Assembly (NCBI GenBank): GCA_022578965.1
Contig: MU400906.1
Location: 1-24,109 of the forward strand
DNA: 24,109 nt
From: Xylaria sp. FL1777
Lineage: Eukaryota; Ascomycota; Sordariomycetes; Xylariales; Xylariaceae
Reading direction: 5' to 3'
Shown piece after piece: positions 9,096-19,385 of the stretch. Below the pieces are notes generated by a model. The model ran no database searches. It was not told the DNA's origin and saw nothing but the letters and a program-made list of their open reading frames with translations. Position numbers and translations under genes: made by a program. The stretch's first letter is position 1; each line of letters begins with the position of its first letter.

Positions 9096-10530
9096 AAAAA
9101 TATAAGCAAGCTAACAATACAAACAAAAATAAAAAAAAACAAAAAAAACAAAAAATAAAGCATACTATAGTTATATTAATAAAAATAAAAATATAGAATT
9201 TATTTTTGTATGTAATAACATGCATTATTAAATAAAAGGAAAAACTATTAGCTAAGCTAATTATAGTAAACTAATAGTAAAAAAAAAAAAAAAAAAGCAA
9301 AAAAACAATTTTCGCTAAAAATAAAAGCTTTATTAGCAATAAAAACAAAGAGATTTTGCTGTAACAAAATAAAAAAAAAGTTAAGCAATAAAGCAACAGG
9401 CTTATTTAAAATATAAAGCATAAAAAACAAAGAAAAAATTAAAAAAGAAGAAATAATTAGTTTTAAGGCGTTTAAAATAGTGCTATTATTTTTGTTGCTA
9501 TTAAAAAAGCTTAAGTTATTAAAACTAAAAAAACTTTAAAATTAAAAACAAGCAAAAAAAGCAAAAAAAAAAAAAAGTTCGAATTTAAGCAGTTTAAAAT
9601 TTATAGCATTACTATTATTTAAATTTAAAAAAGCAAAGCTATTTATATATAATAGTTTTAAGAATTGCTTAAACAAAAAAATAAAAAGTAGTAATAATAC
9701 TTAAAAATAAATAAAAAAAAGTTAAGTAATTAAAAACAAAACATTTATAGAAAAAAAAAAAAAAAATAAGCAAAATTAGCTTTAAATAAAATAATAGTAA
9801 TATAAAAGCAAATTAAAAATTAAAAGCAGTAAAATAAAAGCATAAAAGTATATAAATACTAAAGTGTTTTTATTAAAAAACAAATTAAAAAAAAAAATAC
9901 AAAATTAACTAAAAAGTTAAGTAGCTTTTTATTTTAGTTTAATAATTTGTTATACTTAAGCTTTTTTGTGTTTTTGCTAATTATGTTTAGTAGTTAATAA
10001 AAATATAGTAATTAAGCTATAAAAGAAATAATAAAGCAAGCAAAAATAACAATATAACAAATAAAAGCGCTAAAAAAAAGCAAGCAAAAATAGCAACATA
10101 ACAAGTAAAAGCGCTAAAAAAAAGCTAAAAAAGCGCTAAACAAGCACTAAACAAGCACTAAAAAATAAGCTTAATAATAGCATATAACTTAAAAAAAAAT
10201 AAGCTATAACAAAAATACAAGTATAATAAAAATAAAAAAAAGAAAAAAAGAAAAAAAAAGCAATAGTAATAAAGAATAAAATTTATAAACGAATTTTTAT
10301 AATGTGCATTAAAAGAGTTATAATGTTGCAAAAAAGTTAATACGCAAAAGATTAAGTATATTAAGCAGCAAAAAAAAAATAATTAGCTTTAAATAAAGCA
10401 ATGCAAAAGTATTATTATGCTAAGTTAGCAAATTATAGAAATAAAAGCACGTAAAGCTAGCAAATAATTAAGCATAAAAGCTATTAGTAAAAAAATTAAT
10501 AGAAATTTTTACTAAGTTAAATATATAAAC
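9096..10530. other. A-rich strand segment, no gene seen
   Basis: The plus strand is strongly A-rich, with many AAAAAA runs and GAA/AAG words, so GpA survives better here than elsewhere. A-runs of more than 12 bases occur at about 9280, 9565 and 9750. Translated, it gives Lys-rich low-complexity peptides without motifs. The strand bias reverses at about 10530. Confidence 0.55.
10033..10163 (+). repeat. 44-bp tandem pair followed by 11-bp repeats
   Basis: Units at 10033-10076 and 10077-10120 share AAAGCAAGCAAAAATA at the start and AAAAGCGCTAAAAA at the end. They are followed by repeats of AAGC(G/A)CTAAAC every 11 bases at about 10131-10163. The intact GCGC sites fit the local survival of GpC. 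Confidence 0.75.
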
Positions 10531-10826
10531 ATACTGCTAACCTTAACCTAAAAAACAAAAAAATTAACCTTTTTGCTTTTTTAATAGTTAATGCGCCTTT
10601 TTTTCATAAAACGCGTATTTTTTCGTATTTTCGAAAATTACTATTAATAACCCAAAAAATATTCTACTTTTTTTTTATAAAACACTATAATTCCCTTTTT
10701 TTTTATTTTTCTTTTTTCTTTATGTTTGTTTTCTTTTTTATTACATATTTAACCCTAAATTTTATACTTTTTCCTTTTTTTTACGCTTTTTTTTTTTAAT
10801 ACTTTTACTTTTTCTTTATAAAACAC

Positions 10827-10830
<4 letters not shown>

Positions 10831-10858
<28 letters not shown>
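10831..10858 (+). repeat. 28-base poly-A run
   Basis: It is an uninterrupted A run inside an otherwise T-rich block. It could be a decayed retroposon tail or slippage. No coding or SINE-like body could be recognised next to it. Confidence 0.9.
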
Positions 10859-10859
<1 letters not shown>

Positions 10860-11138
10860 TTATAATATAACTTTAATCTTTTTTTACTTCTCTTGTTTTA
10901 TACTATTATAATAATTTTGCTTTTTTTTTTTTATATTTTATTTTTTTTTCTTATAAAACATGTTTTTTTAAACATAACTTCAACATTTTCTTTTTTCTTT
11001 TTCTTTTTTTATAATTTGGTTTTTTGTTATATACTACCTTTTATTACTTCTTTTTATAATAATATCTTTTTTTTCATTTATTCTTTTTAAAAATATTATT
11101 TTTACTTTTATACTTTACATAATAATATTTTAATATAT

Positions 11139-11536
11139 AACTTTACTTTTTTTTTATAAACCTTTAACCTTTTTTTTATAAAACTTTTAACCTTTTTTTT
11201 ATAAAACCTTTAATTTTTTCTTTATAAACCTTTAACTTTTTTTTTATAAAACTTTAACTTCTTTTTTATAAAACTTTTACTTTTTTTTTATAAAACTTTA
11301 ACTTTTTTTTTATAAAACTTTAATTTTTCTTTTATAAATTTTAAACTTTTTTTTTATAATATTTTAACTTTTTTTTTATAAAACGTTAACTTTTTTTTTA
11401 TAAATTTTTAACTTTGTTTTTATAAATTTTAAACTTTTTTTTTATAAAACTTAAACCTTTTTTTTGTAAACTTTTAACTTTTTTTTTATAATACTTTTAC
11501 TTTTTTTTTATAAAACTTTAACCTTTTTTTTATAAT
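11139..11536 (+). repeat. 22-bp minisatellite, about 18 units
   Basis: TATAAA recurs every 22 bases (for example 11223, 11245, 11267, 11289, 11311, 11333), between T8-9 tracts and TTTAAC(C/T). Variation is mainly in T-tract length and in AACC versus AACT. Confidence 0.85.
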
Positions 11537-11884
11537 ACACTAAAAATTATCTTTTAAAATAAAAAACAATTATTATAAACTTTATATTTATAATTTGCTG
11601 CTTGTTTAAATAATAATATTACTATAATATTTTACTATACTTTTGTTTTTTTTGCTTTTATATTCTTTTCTTAAAACATTAACTTATATTTTATATTTTT
11701 TTTTATTATATATATATATTTAATACTTTTTTTTTTTTATAAACTATATTTTTTTTTTATTTAACTTTATCTCTTTTTTTTAATACATTATTTTTTCTTT
11801 ATAATATTATACCTTTTTTTTTGTAAACTTAACTTTTTATTTTTAAACTATTATTTTTTTTCTTTTTAAATTATTATTTTGTTT

Positions 11885-12300
11885 TTTTTAAACTTTACTT
11901 TTTCTTTATAAAACTTTATTTCTTTTTTATAAACTTTTACTTTTTCTTTATTAACTTATATTTTTTTTTTATTAATTTTTATTTTTTTTTTATTAACCTT
12001 TACTTTTTTTTTATTAAACTTTACTTCTTTTTTATTAACTTTTACTTTTTTTTTATTAATTTTTCCTTTTTTTTTATTAACCTTTACATTTTTTTTATTA
12101 AACTTTACTTTTTGTTTATAAAACTTTACTTCTTTTTTATTAACTTTTATTTTTTCTTTATTAACTTTTACTTTTTTTTTCTTAAACTTTACTTTTTTTT
12201 TATTAAACTTTACTTTTTTTTTATTAACCTTTACTTTTTTTTTATTAAACTTTATTTTTTCTTTATTAAACTTTACTTTTTTTTTATAAAATTTATTTTT
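11885..12300 (+). repeat. 21-bp minisatellite, about 20 units
   Basis: This relative of the 22-bp array has TATTAA in place of TATAAA and loses one base per unit. Occurrences at 12138, 12159, 12180, 12201, 12222 and 12243 are exactly 21 bases apart. Because 21 is a multiple of three, the array gives a fortuitous 71-codon open frame at 12112-12327 with a seven-residue repeat (FFFIKLY); I do not regard it as a gene. Confidence 0.85.
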
Positions 12301-12424
12301 TCTTTTTTTAGCAATATATATTTTTAAACAATTAACCCATTAAATAACATATAATATAATAATATTTCTGTTTTTTTTTTCTTGTTTTCTAAAAAAAAAC
12401 ACCTTTTTTTTAAATATAACTTTA

Positions 12425-13650
12425 AATAATAATAATAGTAATTACTTAATAGTTCAATAATTATAGCACTTATTTAATAATATAATAACTAATAATAGCA
12501 GTTAATTAACAATATAATAATTATAGCAATTATTTAATAATACAATAATTATAGCGATTACTTAACTATATAATAATTATAATAGTTATTTAACAATATA
12601 ATAACAATAGCAGTTAATTAATAATATAATAATTATAGCAGTTATTTAATAATATAATAATAATAGCGGTTATTTAACAATATAATAACAATATTAATTA
12701 CTTAATAATATAATAATTATAGTAGTTACTTAATAATATAATAACTAATAATAGCGGTTAATTAATAATATAATAATTATAGTAGTTACTTAATAATATA
12801 ATAATTATAGCAGTTATTTAATAATATAATAACAATAGTAGTTACTTAATAATATAATAACAATATTAATTACTTAACAATATAATAATTATAGCAGTTA
12901 TTTAATAATATAATAACTAATAATAATAGTTAATTAACAATATAATAATTATAGCAGTTATTTAATAATATAATAACTAATAATAGCGGTTAATTAACAA
13001 TATAATAATTATAGCAGTTATTTAATAATATAGTAATTATAGCAGTTAATAAACAATATAATAATTATAGCAGTTAATAAACAATATAATAATTATAGCA
13101 GGTAATTAACAATATAATAAATAATAATAGTAATTATTAAACAATTTAGTAATTATAGCAATTATTTAACAATATAATAAATAATAATAGCAGTTAATAA
13201 ACAATTTAGTAATTATAGTAATTATTTAATAAAACAATAATAATAACAGTTAATAAACAATATAATAATAATAGTAATTACTTAATAATATAATAATTAT
13301 AGCAGTAAATTAACAATATAGTAATTATAGCAGTTAATAAATAATATAATAATTATAGCAATTAATTAACAATATAATAAATAACAATAGTAGTTAATAA
13401 ACAATTTAATAATTATAGCAATTATTTAACAAAATAATAATAATAGCAGTTATTTAATAATATAAGAATTATAGCAGTTATTTAATAATATAATAACAAT
13501 AGTAATTAATTAATAATATAATAACAATAGTAGTTACTTAATAATATAATAATTATAGTAATTAGTAAACAAAATAATAATTATAGCAGTTAGTAAACAA
13601 TACAAAAATTATAGCAGTTATAAAACAATACAAGAAAAATAGCGGTTTTT
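12425..13650 (+). repeat. 28-bp satellite array, roughly 40 units
   Basis: The unit is approximately AATATAATAATTATAGCAGT followed by TATTTAAT. Most units are 28 bp. A recurrent 32-bp form carries AACTAATAATAG in place of AATTATAG, and others have ATAACAATAG. TAGC(A/G)GTTA is the most constant part. Variant forms are interspersed, not clustered, and the last units at about 13560-13640 diverge (TAGTAAACAATACAAAAATT). It has no stable open frame. Its position beside the pyrimidine-rich minisatellite makes 3 kb of continuous tandem DNA. Confidence 0.9.
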
Positions 13651-16200
13651 AGTAAAAAAAAAATACTAGGAAAAAAAAAAAAAAGCAGTTTTAAAATACA
13701 AAAAATTATTACAATAAAGAATTCAAACAAAAACAAAAAAAAAAATATAGCTTAAATAAAATGCTAGCATTTGTAGTAAAACATTAAGTGTGCTATATTT
13801 GCTTTTTTTTAGCTTTTAGTACTACAAAGTATAAAAAACTTGCAAAGCTACTAAGTAGCGCTGTTTTTTTATTTATATACTTATAAAAAAAGCTACTATA
13901 TAAATTTGCTAAAGCATAAAAGCATAAAGCAAAAATAACGTAATAACTATATGTTTTAAAACTAAGCTATAAATATAAAAAAATTAAGCACTTAATTTAA
14001 GTTTTAAAAATAAGTAAAAAATAAAATAGCAACAAATAATAGCAAAAAAATTCTTTTTATAGCAAAAAGCATTATAAGTTAATAGCTTACTAAGTAAAAA
14101 AATAATAGCATATTTATATTACATAGCAATAAAAATAAAAAACAAAGCAATATAATAAATAAAATAGCATAAATAAATCTTTTTTTATAAAACTTATAAA
14201 AAGTGCTAGTATATATTTATGCTTAATATAATATATAGCTAAAAATAACTTAGTTTTTGCTTTAGTAGCAAGCAAGTTTTTTTTTAATAGCATTATTATT
14301 TTATATATAAGTATTAATAAGTTTTATATTTTAATATAGCTTTTTTTAATAGCACTTTTATTTTTAGTGCATTATGCTATTTTAAGTTTTTAAAGCTTAT
14401 AATAGCTTTTTTTTAGCTTTTAATAACTAAAAAAAACTACGCTTTAAGCAATAGTAGTAAATAAGCTAATAAAATAGCAAAACAAAAAAAATGCTACTTT
14501 TAAAACTATAAACGTTAAGCTAAAATAAATGCTTAATTTTTTTGTAAATTATATAAGTATTTTGTTTTTGCGCTATTATAAAATCTTTACGCAAGCTTAA
14601 TATTTTTTGTAGCTTTATAACATTATACAAAAGTTATGCTTATTTTTAATGCTTTTATTACTAATTATTAGCTGCTAAACTTTTATGCTTTAAAAAAAGT
14701 TAATATATAAATTATAGTTATTATTATTATATAAACATATGCTTTTTTATTTTAAATATTTTATAAACTTGTTATAATAGTTTTATTTTTCTAGATTATA
14801 AAATAAATAGCAAGCTATATTTTTTAATAAAGCTATAAATAGTTTAGCATAAAAAAAACAAAAACAAAAAGTTTTTATGGAATTTTTTATTTAAAGGCTA
14901 AAAGCTATATATAAAGCTGCAAAATTATTATTTTTATTACTTAAAACTAAAAGCGCTATATAGCTATTATTTAATTGCTATATTAAGCTAATTTTTTATG
15001 CTACGCGTTTATAGTACTTAAAATAAATAGTTACTTTTTATAAAACTAAACTTATAAAAAACAAATATATTGTTTAATAATACTACATTATTAAAGCGTA
15101 AAAAAACTATAGCTTTTATATGTTTTATGCTCTTTTTGTAAGTAATAAGCTTAGCATATATATTATAACGCATAAAAAAAGCAAAGAAATAAAAACTTAT
15201 AAAGCTACTTAAAACTTCGCTTAAAAAAGCTGCAGTAAAAAAAAAAGGCATAAAAAGCAAGTTAAGTTTTATAAGCAAAACTTGCTTTAAAAAAACAATA
15301 AAAAAAGCTAAAAAAATCGCAAGCAAAAAAAAAAAACATATATAAGTAGTATAAAATCCTAGCTTTAGTAAGCATACATTTTAAAAAGCAAAAAAAATTA
15401 AAAAAAAAAAAAAAAAAGCAAATTATTTATAAAATAGCTTAATAGCGTTTTTACATAAAAAAACCTAAGTTAAAATAAGCAAGTATACAAATACAAACAA
15501 TAGTTATAATAAGTATATAAAAAAATAATGCTTGCTTAAAACAAAAGTTCTTTAAAAACTAATTTATGTTTAAAACAAAAAAAAAGCAAAAAGTATATAG
15601 CAAAAACGCTTTATACATTTTATATATTTAATGTTCCTTTAAAAAAAACGCTTTTTAGTAAAACGTTAGCAAAAAAAAAAATACAAAAAAGTAATATTAA
15701 TAGCGCTATATATTGTATAAAAAAAAGCAACACGTAGTATTACCTTAAAAAAAAAAAAAAATCAAGTAAGCATATATTTATTACTATAAATATATTACTT
15801 ATATAGTGCTTTAGCTAAAACTTAAACCTAGATTTTTTTATAAATAGTAGTACGTATTACTATTATATTACTAAAGCAAAAAAAAAAATGTAGTAAGCTT
15901 AGTTTTTTTAGTTAGTTTGCTTATATAATGTTTTAAAGCATATTAATAAATATATGCTTTAGTTTAATAATAACTTTTTTATACTCCGTTATTAGTTTTA
16001 AGTATATTTATTAGTTTATAATAATAAATGTTACTTTTAATGCAATAAAGCATGCAGGTTTTTATTGTAGTATAAAGTATAAAATATATACACTTTTTTT
16101 ACATAATAAGCGCTATTTTGCTTTATAACTAGTTTAAGGAAACCTTTTTAAGTTTTATTTTAACATTTATATATATACTTAATATATAACATAGTTAAGC
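13651..16200. other. Degenerate AT-rich DNA, no gene seen
   Basis: No family could be recognised. This is the clearest example of the window's dinucleotide bias: across 13981-14400 no GpA, GpG or CpC remains. A 102-codon open frame at 15018-15326 on the minus strand is hydrophobic and matches nothing known. An imperfect palindrome around GTACGTA lies at 15844-15865. Confidence 0.55.
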
Positions 16201-16401
16201 TTAATACGCTTATTTTATTACTTTTATATTTTTATAAGCTATAATTTATTAGTAATATTACTAGTACGCTTATTTTATTATGCTTATGTTTTTATAAGCT
16301 ATAGTTTATTAATAATATTACTAGTATGCTTGTTTTACTATTTTTATATTTTAATAAGTTATAGTTTATTAGCAATAGTACTAGTATGTTTGTTTTATTA
16401 T
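16201..16401 (+). repeat. 60-bp tandem repeat, 3.3 units
   Basis: Units begin at 16201, 16261 and 16321, with a partial copy at 16381-16401, all at exactly 60-bp spacing and without indels. Each contains ACGCTTATTTTATTA-like, ATAAGCTATA(A/G)TTTATT and ACTAGTA words. The perfect palindrome TAGTAATATTACTA sits at the first junction (16250-16263). Read on the minus strand, the unit gives a 20-residue repeat (LVILLINYSL...KHKHNKISV) broken only by TAA, so a mutated repetitive coding sequence cannot be excluded. Confidence 0.85.
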
Positions 16402-16582
16402 GCGCTATAATAGCAGCAAGCATTTATTTCCTTTATATTATAAACATTATAAAGCAAAAAAGCAACGTTTATAGTTGTTTTACTAAGTAGTAATATATTA
16501 AATAATTTAGCTAAGCATTAAGCGTAAAAAGACCTTTTAAAGCTACGTTTTTTTTTAAAGCTACGCTTTTTTTTAGTATAAA

Positions 16583-16698
16583 CTTTTTTTCCTTTTTTTT
16601 TTTAGCTTTATTCTTTTTCTTTTTTTTTCTTTTTCTTTTTTTTAGCTCTTTTTTTTTATTTTTTTTTTTTTCTTTTTTCTTTTTTTCTTTTTTTTTTT
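16583..16698 (+). repeat. Polypyrimidine (T/C) tract
   Basis: This is almost pure T with scattered C, CC and a few AGC interruptions. TC is retained, unlike in its flanks. On the other strand it is an A/G tract. No function is assigned. Confidence 0.85.
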
Positions 16699-16799
16699 GC
16701 TTTATATTTTGCTGCTATAAACTTTTTTTTTTTTATTAGTGCTTTATTTTCTTTCTTTAGTTGCTTTTTTTATTATATATTAACTTTTTTTAAAATAAA

Positions 16800-18400
16800 A
16801 ACCTATTTAATTTATATTTTATAGCTGCTTTTATAGCTTGCTAATTTATTAATTGTATTAAAGTTTTAATTAATACTTATTGCTTTTATTAGCGCTTTAA
16901 ACATTTTAATAACGTTAAAAAGCTATTATGCTATAATATATAAATTTATATAGCGTGCTAAATTTACGTTTTATAAAAATAAGCTATTATAAATTTTATA
17001 AAAAAACTTTTTATAACTAATATTTAAAAACTTGCTTTTTGTTTATAAAATAATAGCTATATATTTAGCATAAAGTATTTTTAAAAAGTATATAGTTGTT
17101 TTTTTATTATATGCTTTTAACTAATAAAAGCACTTTAAAGTTTAGCTTTTATTAAAACATAATAAAAAAAGCAGTTTATTTTATAAGCTATACGTTAGTT
17201 GCTTATATTAAAAGTTTAAAAAATTATATAGTACTAAGTTTATTATTAATATAGTTAAAACTTTTGCTAAAAAAGTTTAATTAAAAGCAAAATATATTAA
17301 CTTTTTGTTTTTTATAGCAAGCTTAACTATATAATATAATATAAAAAGCGTTATGCTTTTACTGCTGTTTTAAGAACTATAATACTATTTATACTATATA
17401 ACTTTATGCTATATAAAATTAAATTAAACAAATAGTTATAAAAACATTAAGCTTACATTGCAAAATGCATAAAAAGCGTAATAAAACTAAAAAAAAAAAC
17501 TTTATAAGTTCTTAAGTATATAGTAAGCTTTTAAAGCTATAAAGTTATATTATTTTCCTAAAAAAAAAAAGCTAAAGCTGCTTTTTTTTTAATTTATTAT
17601 ATTTGCTAAAACTTCTTTGCTTTATAATAACGCAATATAAATGTTTTATTATTTTTTTGTATATATTATAATAATGCAGCTAATTTATTATAGCTTTATA
17701 CATTTTTTTTTTTAGTACTGCTTAAAAAAAAAAAAACAAAACAAAATATGCTAAAAACTTATAATAAATTAAATAAAGATCTAAAGCTATAAAATAACAA
17801 AAAAACAGAGAAAACTAATTTATAGCAAAAACGTATTGTTTTCTATAAATGTTTTTTTTTTTTATATACAAATAAAAAAAAAAAAAAGTTAAGTTTTTTA
17901 AGTTATATAAATTTTGCATTTTTTTTATTTTTATTTTTATTACTACTTTTTTCTTTTTATTTATTAAACTATATTACTAAACAACATATATAGTTTTTAG
18001 TGCTGCAAAAGCTTTTTAGTTAAAACAATAAACAGCTTTTTTTTTTGTTTTAAATAAAAATACAAATAAAACATCGCTTAATAAAATGTAGCTATAAAGC
18101 AAGCAAACATAAATTTACTACTTGCATAAAATGCTATTAAAAAAAAAAAACAATATGTATGCCTTAAATATTACATTTAAGAAAAATAATAGCTTTAAGC
18201 ATTAAATAATATTAAGCGTAATAAATATATAAGTAAAAAAACCTATATTATAATATTAAATAAACAATATTATACGTTATAGTTTTATATTATTGTATAA
18301 AAAACTATTGTTTTGTTTTAAATATAAAAAAAATAGTTGCTTTTAAATAATAATAAATAGCAATTTTTTAAATAGTAATAAACTGTTTTATTTAGTTAAG
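16800..18400. other. Degenerate AT-rich DNA, no gene seen
   Basis: There are short AT-rich words with GC/GCT/AGC survivors, A and T runs of 8-13 bases, and frames that close within a few tens of codons. I found no repeat or motif of note. Confidence 0.5.
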
Positions 18401-18406
18401 CTTAAT

Positions 18407-18414
18407 TGTTTTGT

Positions 18415-18445
<31 letters not shown>

Positions 18446-18520
18446 ATTTTTTTTTTTTTTTTTTCTTTTTTGTTTTTTTTTTTTTGTTTTTTTTCTTCTG
18501 TTTTTTTTTTTTTTTTTTTG
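18407..18520 (+). repeat. Poly-T tract with rare C and G
   Basis: It is nearly pure T with single C or G breaks. It produces a poly-Phe frame on the plus strand and a poly-Lys frame on the minus strand (18392-18577), both artefacts of composition. Confidence 0.9.
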
Positions 18521-18639
18521 GTTAATTTTTTTAGTTATTTTTTTTTCCCTCTTTATAATTCCCTTCTTTTTAAGCAAACGTAATAAAACAGCTATACTAG
18601 CTAATTTGTTTTTTTTTTTGCTTACTTAACTTTTTTTTT

Positions 18640-19300
18640 TAGTTTTATTAGCAATAAATTTATAGCTTTAAGATTTATAAACCTTAAAACATTATATATT
18701 AAAACGTTTAACGTTTTTTTAAAAGCTTATTAAAACTAAAAACTATTTAGTTTTATAGCTAACTTAGTAATTTTATAAACTAATATGCTTTTATAATTAT
18801 AATTTTTTAATGTATGTTTTTTTTAGAATTGTTGCTACTACGTATGCTATTTTTACTAGTTATAAAAGTCTTAAAGCATTTTATAGTTAAAGCAACTTAA
18901 ATAAAACTGCAGTTTTTGCTTAAAAAACATAGTACTAATTAGTATTATTACTTTATTTCTTTAGTTTTAGTATATTTTTTTTTGCAAGTAATAGCTACTA
19001 TTGTATACTTACTAAAAAAAATAAGCTTAAATGCTATTAAAGCATAAAAAGCAAGCTTTAAAAAACATTAAAAGCTAACAAAAGAATTAGTGCTACTTTT
19101 TATACTTTTGCATTATGCTTTTTTGCTTTATTATAATTGCTTAGTAGCTTTACGTTTTTTGCTGCTAAACAAAAATACAAATTATAGCTTTAATAAAGTT
19201 AGCGCTATTTATAGCAGCTTTTATTTTTTTATTGTTGTATATTTTGTTTGCTTTAATATTTTAAGGCATATTTGCGCGCTAAAAGCTGTTGTTTTTAAAT
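18640..19300. other. Degenerate AT-rich DNA, no gene seen
   Basis: No recognisable gene. A 70-codon open stretch at 19090-19302 on the plus strand has mixed composition (LRFLLLNKNTNYSFNKVSA) but no family resemblance and no start or ribosomal context that would mark it as real. Confidence 0.45.
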
Positions 19301-19306
19301 AGCAGC

Positions 19307-19385
19307 TTTTTTTTTTTCTTTTTTCCTTTTTTTTTTTTTTTCTTTTTTTTTTCTTTTTTTTTTTTTTCTTTTTTTTTTTTTTTTA
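19307..19385 (+). repeat. Poly-T tract with scattered C
   Basis: T runs of 8-14 bases are separated by single C or CC. The minus-strand open frame here is poly-Lys and not a gene. Confidence 0.9.

Larger units (their letters stand above)
10531..12330 (+). repeat. Pyrimidine-rich minisatellite block
   Basis: From about 10531 the plus strand turns to T/C-rich sequence built from TTTTTTTTATAAAACTTTAAC-like words. It keeps many TC and CC dinucleotides (TAACCC, TTCCC, TTCTTT) that are nearly absent elsewhere. A 28-base A run at 10831-10858 interrupts it. The regular cores are at 11139-11536 and 11885-12300, with a less ordered AT-rich break at about 11540-11700. Open frames here are simple consequences of the repeat and encode only Phe/Tyr/Leu/Ile-rich peptide. 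Confidence 0.8.

Noticed and set aside
10537..10757. Telomere-like CCTTAACCTA and AACCCTAAA words
   Set aside because: They are isolated single occurrences, not a tandem TTAGGG array; similar words arise from the neighbouring AACC-containing minisatellite.
10893..11090. 65-codon open frame, plus strand
   Set aside because: It is the translation of a T-rich tract and contains almost only Phe, Ile, Leu and Tyr.
12112..12327. 71-codon open frame with a seven-residue repeat
   Set aside because: The period of seven residues is just the 21-bp minisatellite; it is not a protein signal.
12425..13650. CRISPR-like appearance of the 28-bp array
   Set aside because: Units follow each other directly with no unique spacers, and there are no cas genes.
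15018..15326. 102-codon open frame, minus strand, hydrophobic
   Set aside because: No recognisable motif, no initiation context, and hydrophobic composition expected from T-rich codons. A membrane protein cannot be argued from this.
16250..16320. TAATATTAC, identical to the geminivirus/CRESS-virus origin nonanucleotide, in two repeat units
   Set aside because: It lies in a palindromic A/T word without the GC-rich stem of those origins and without any Rep gene nearby; chance is sufficient.
18392..18629. Overlapping plus and minus open frames
   Set aside because: These are poly-Phe and poly-Lys readings of one T tract.
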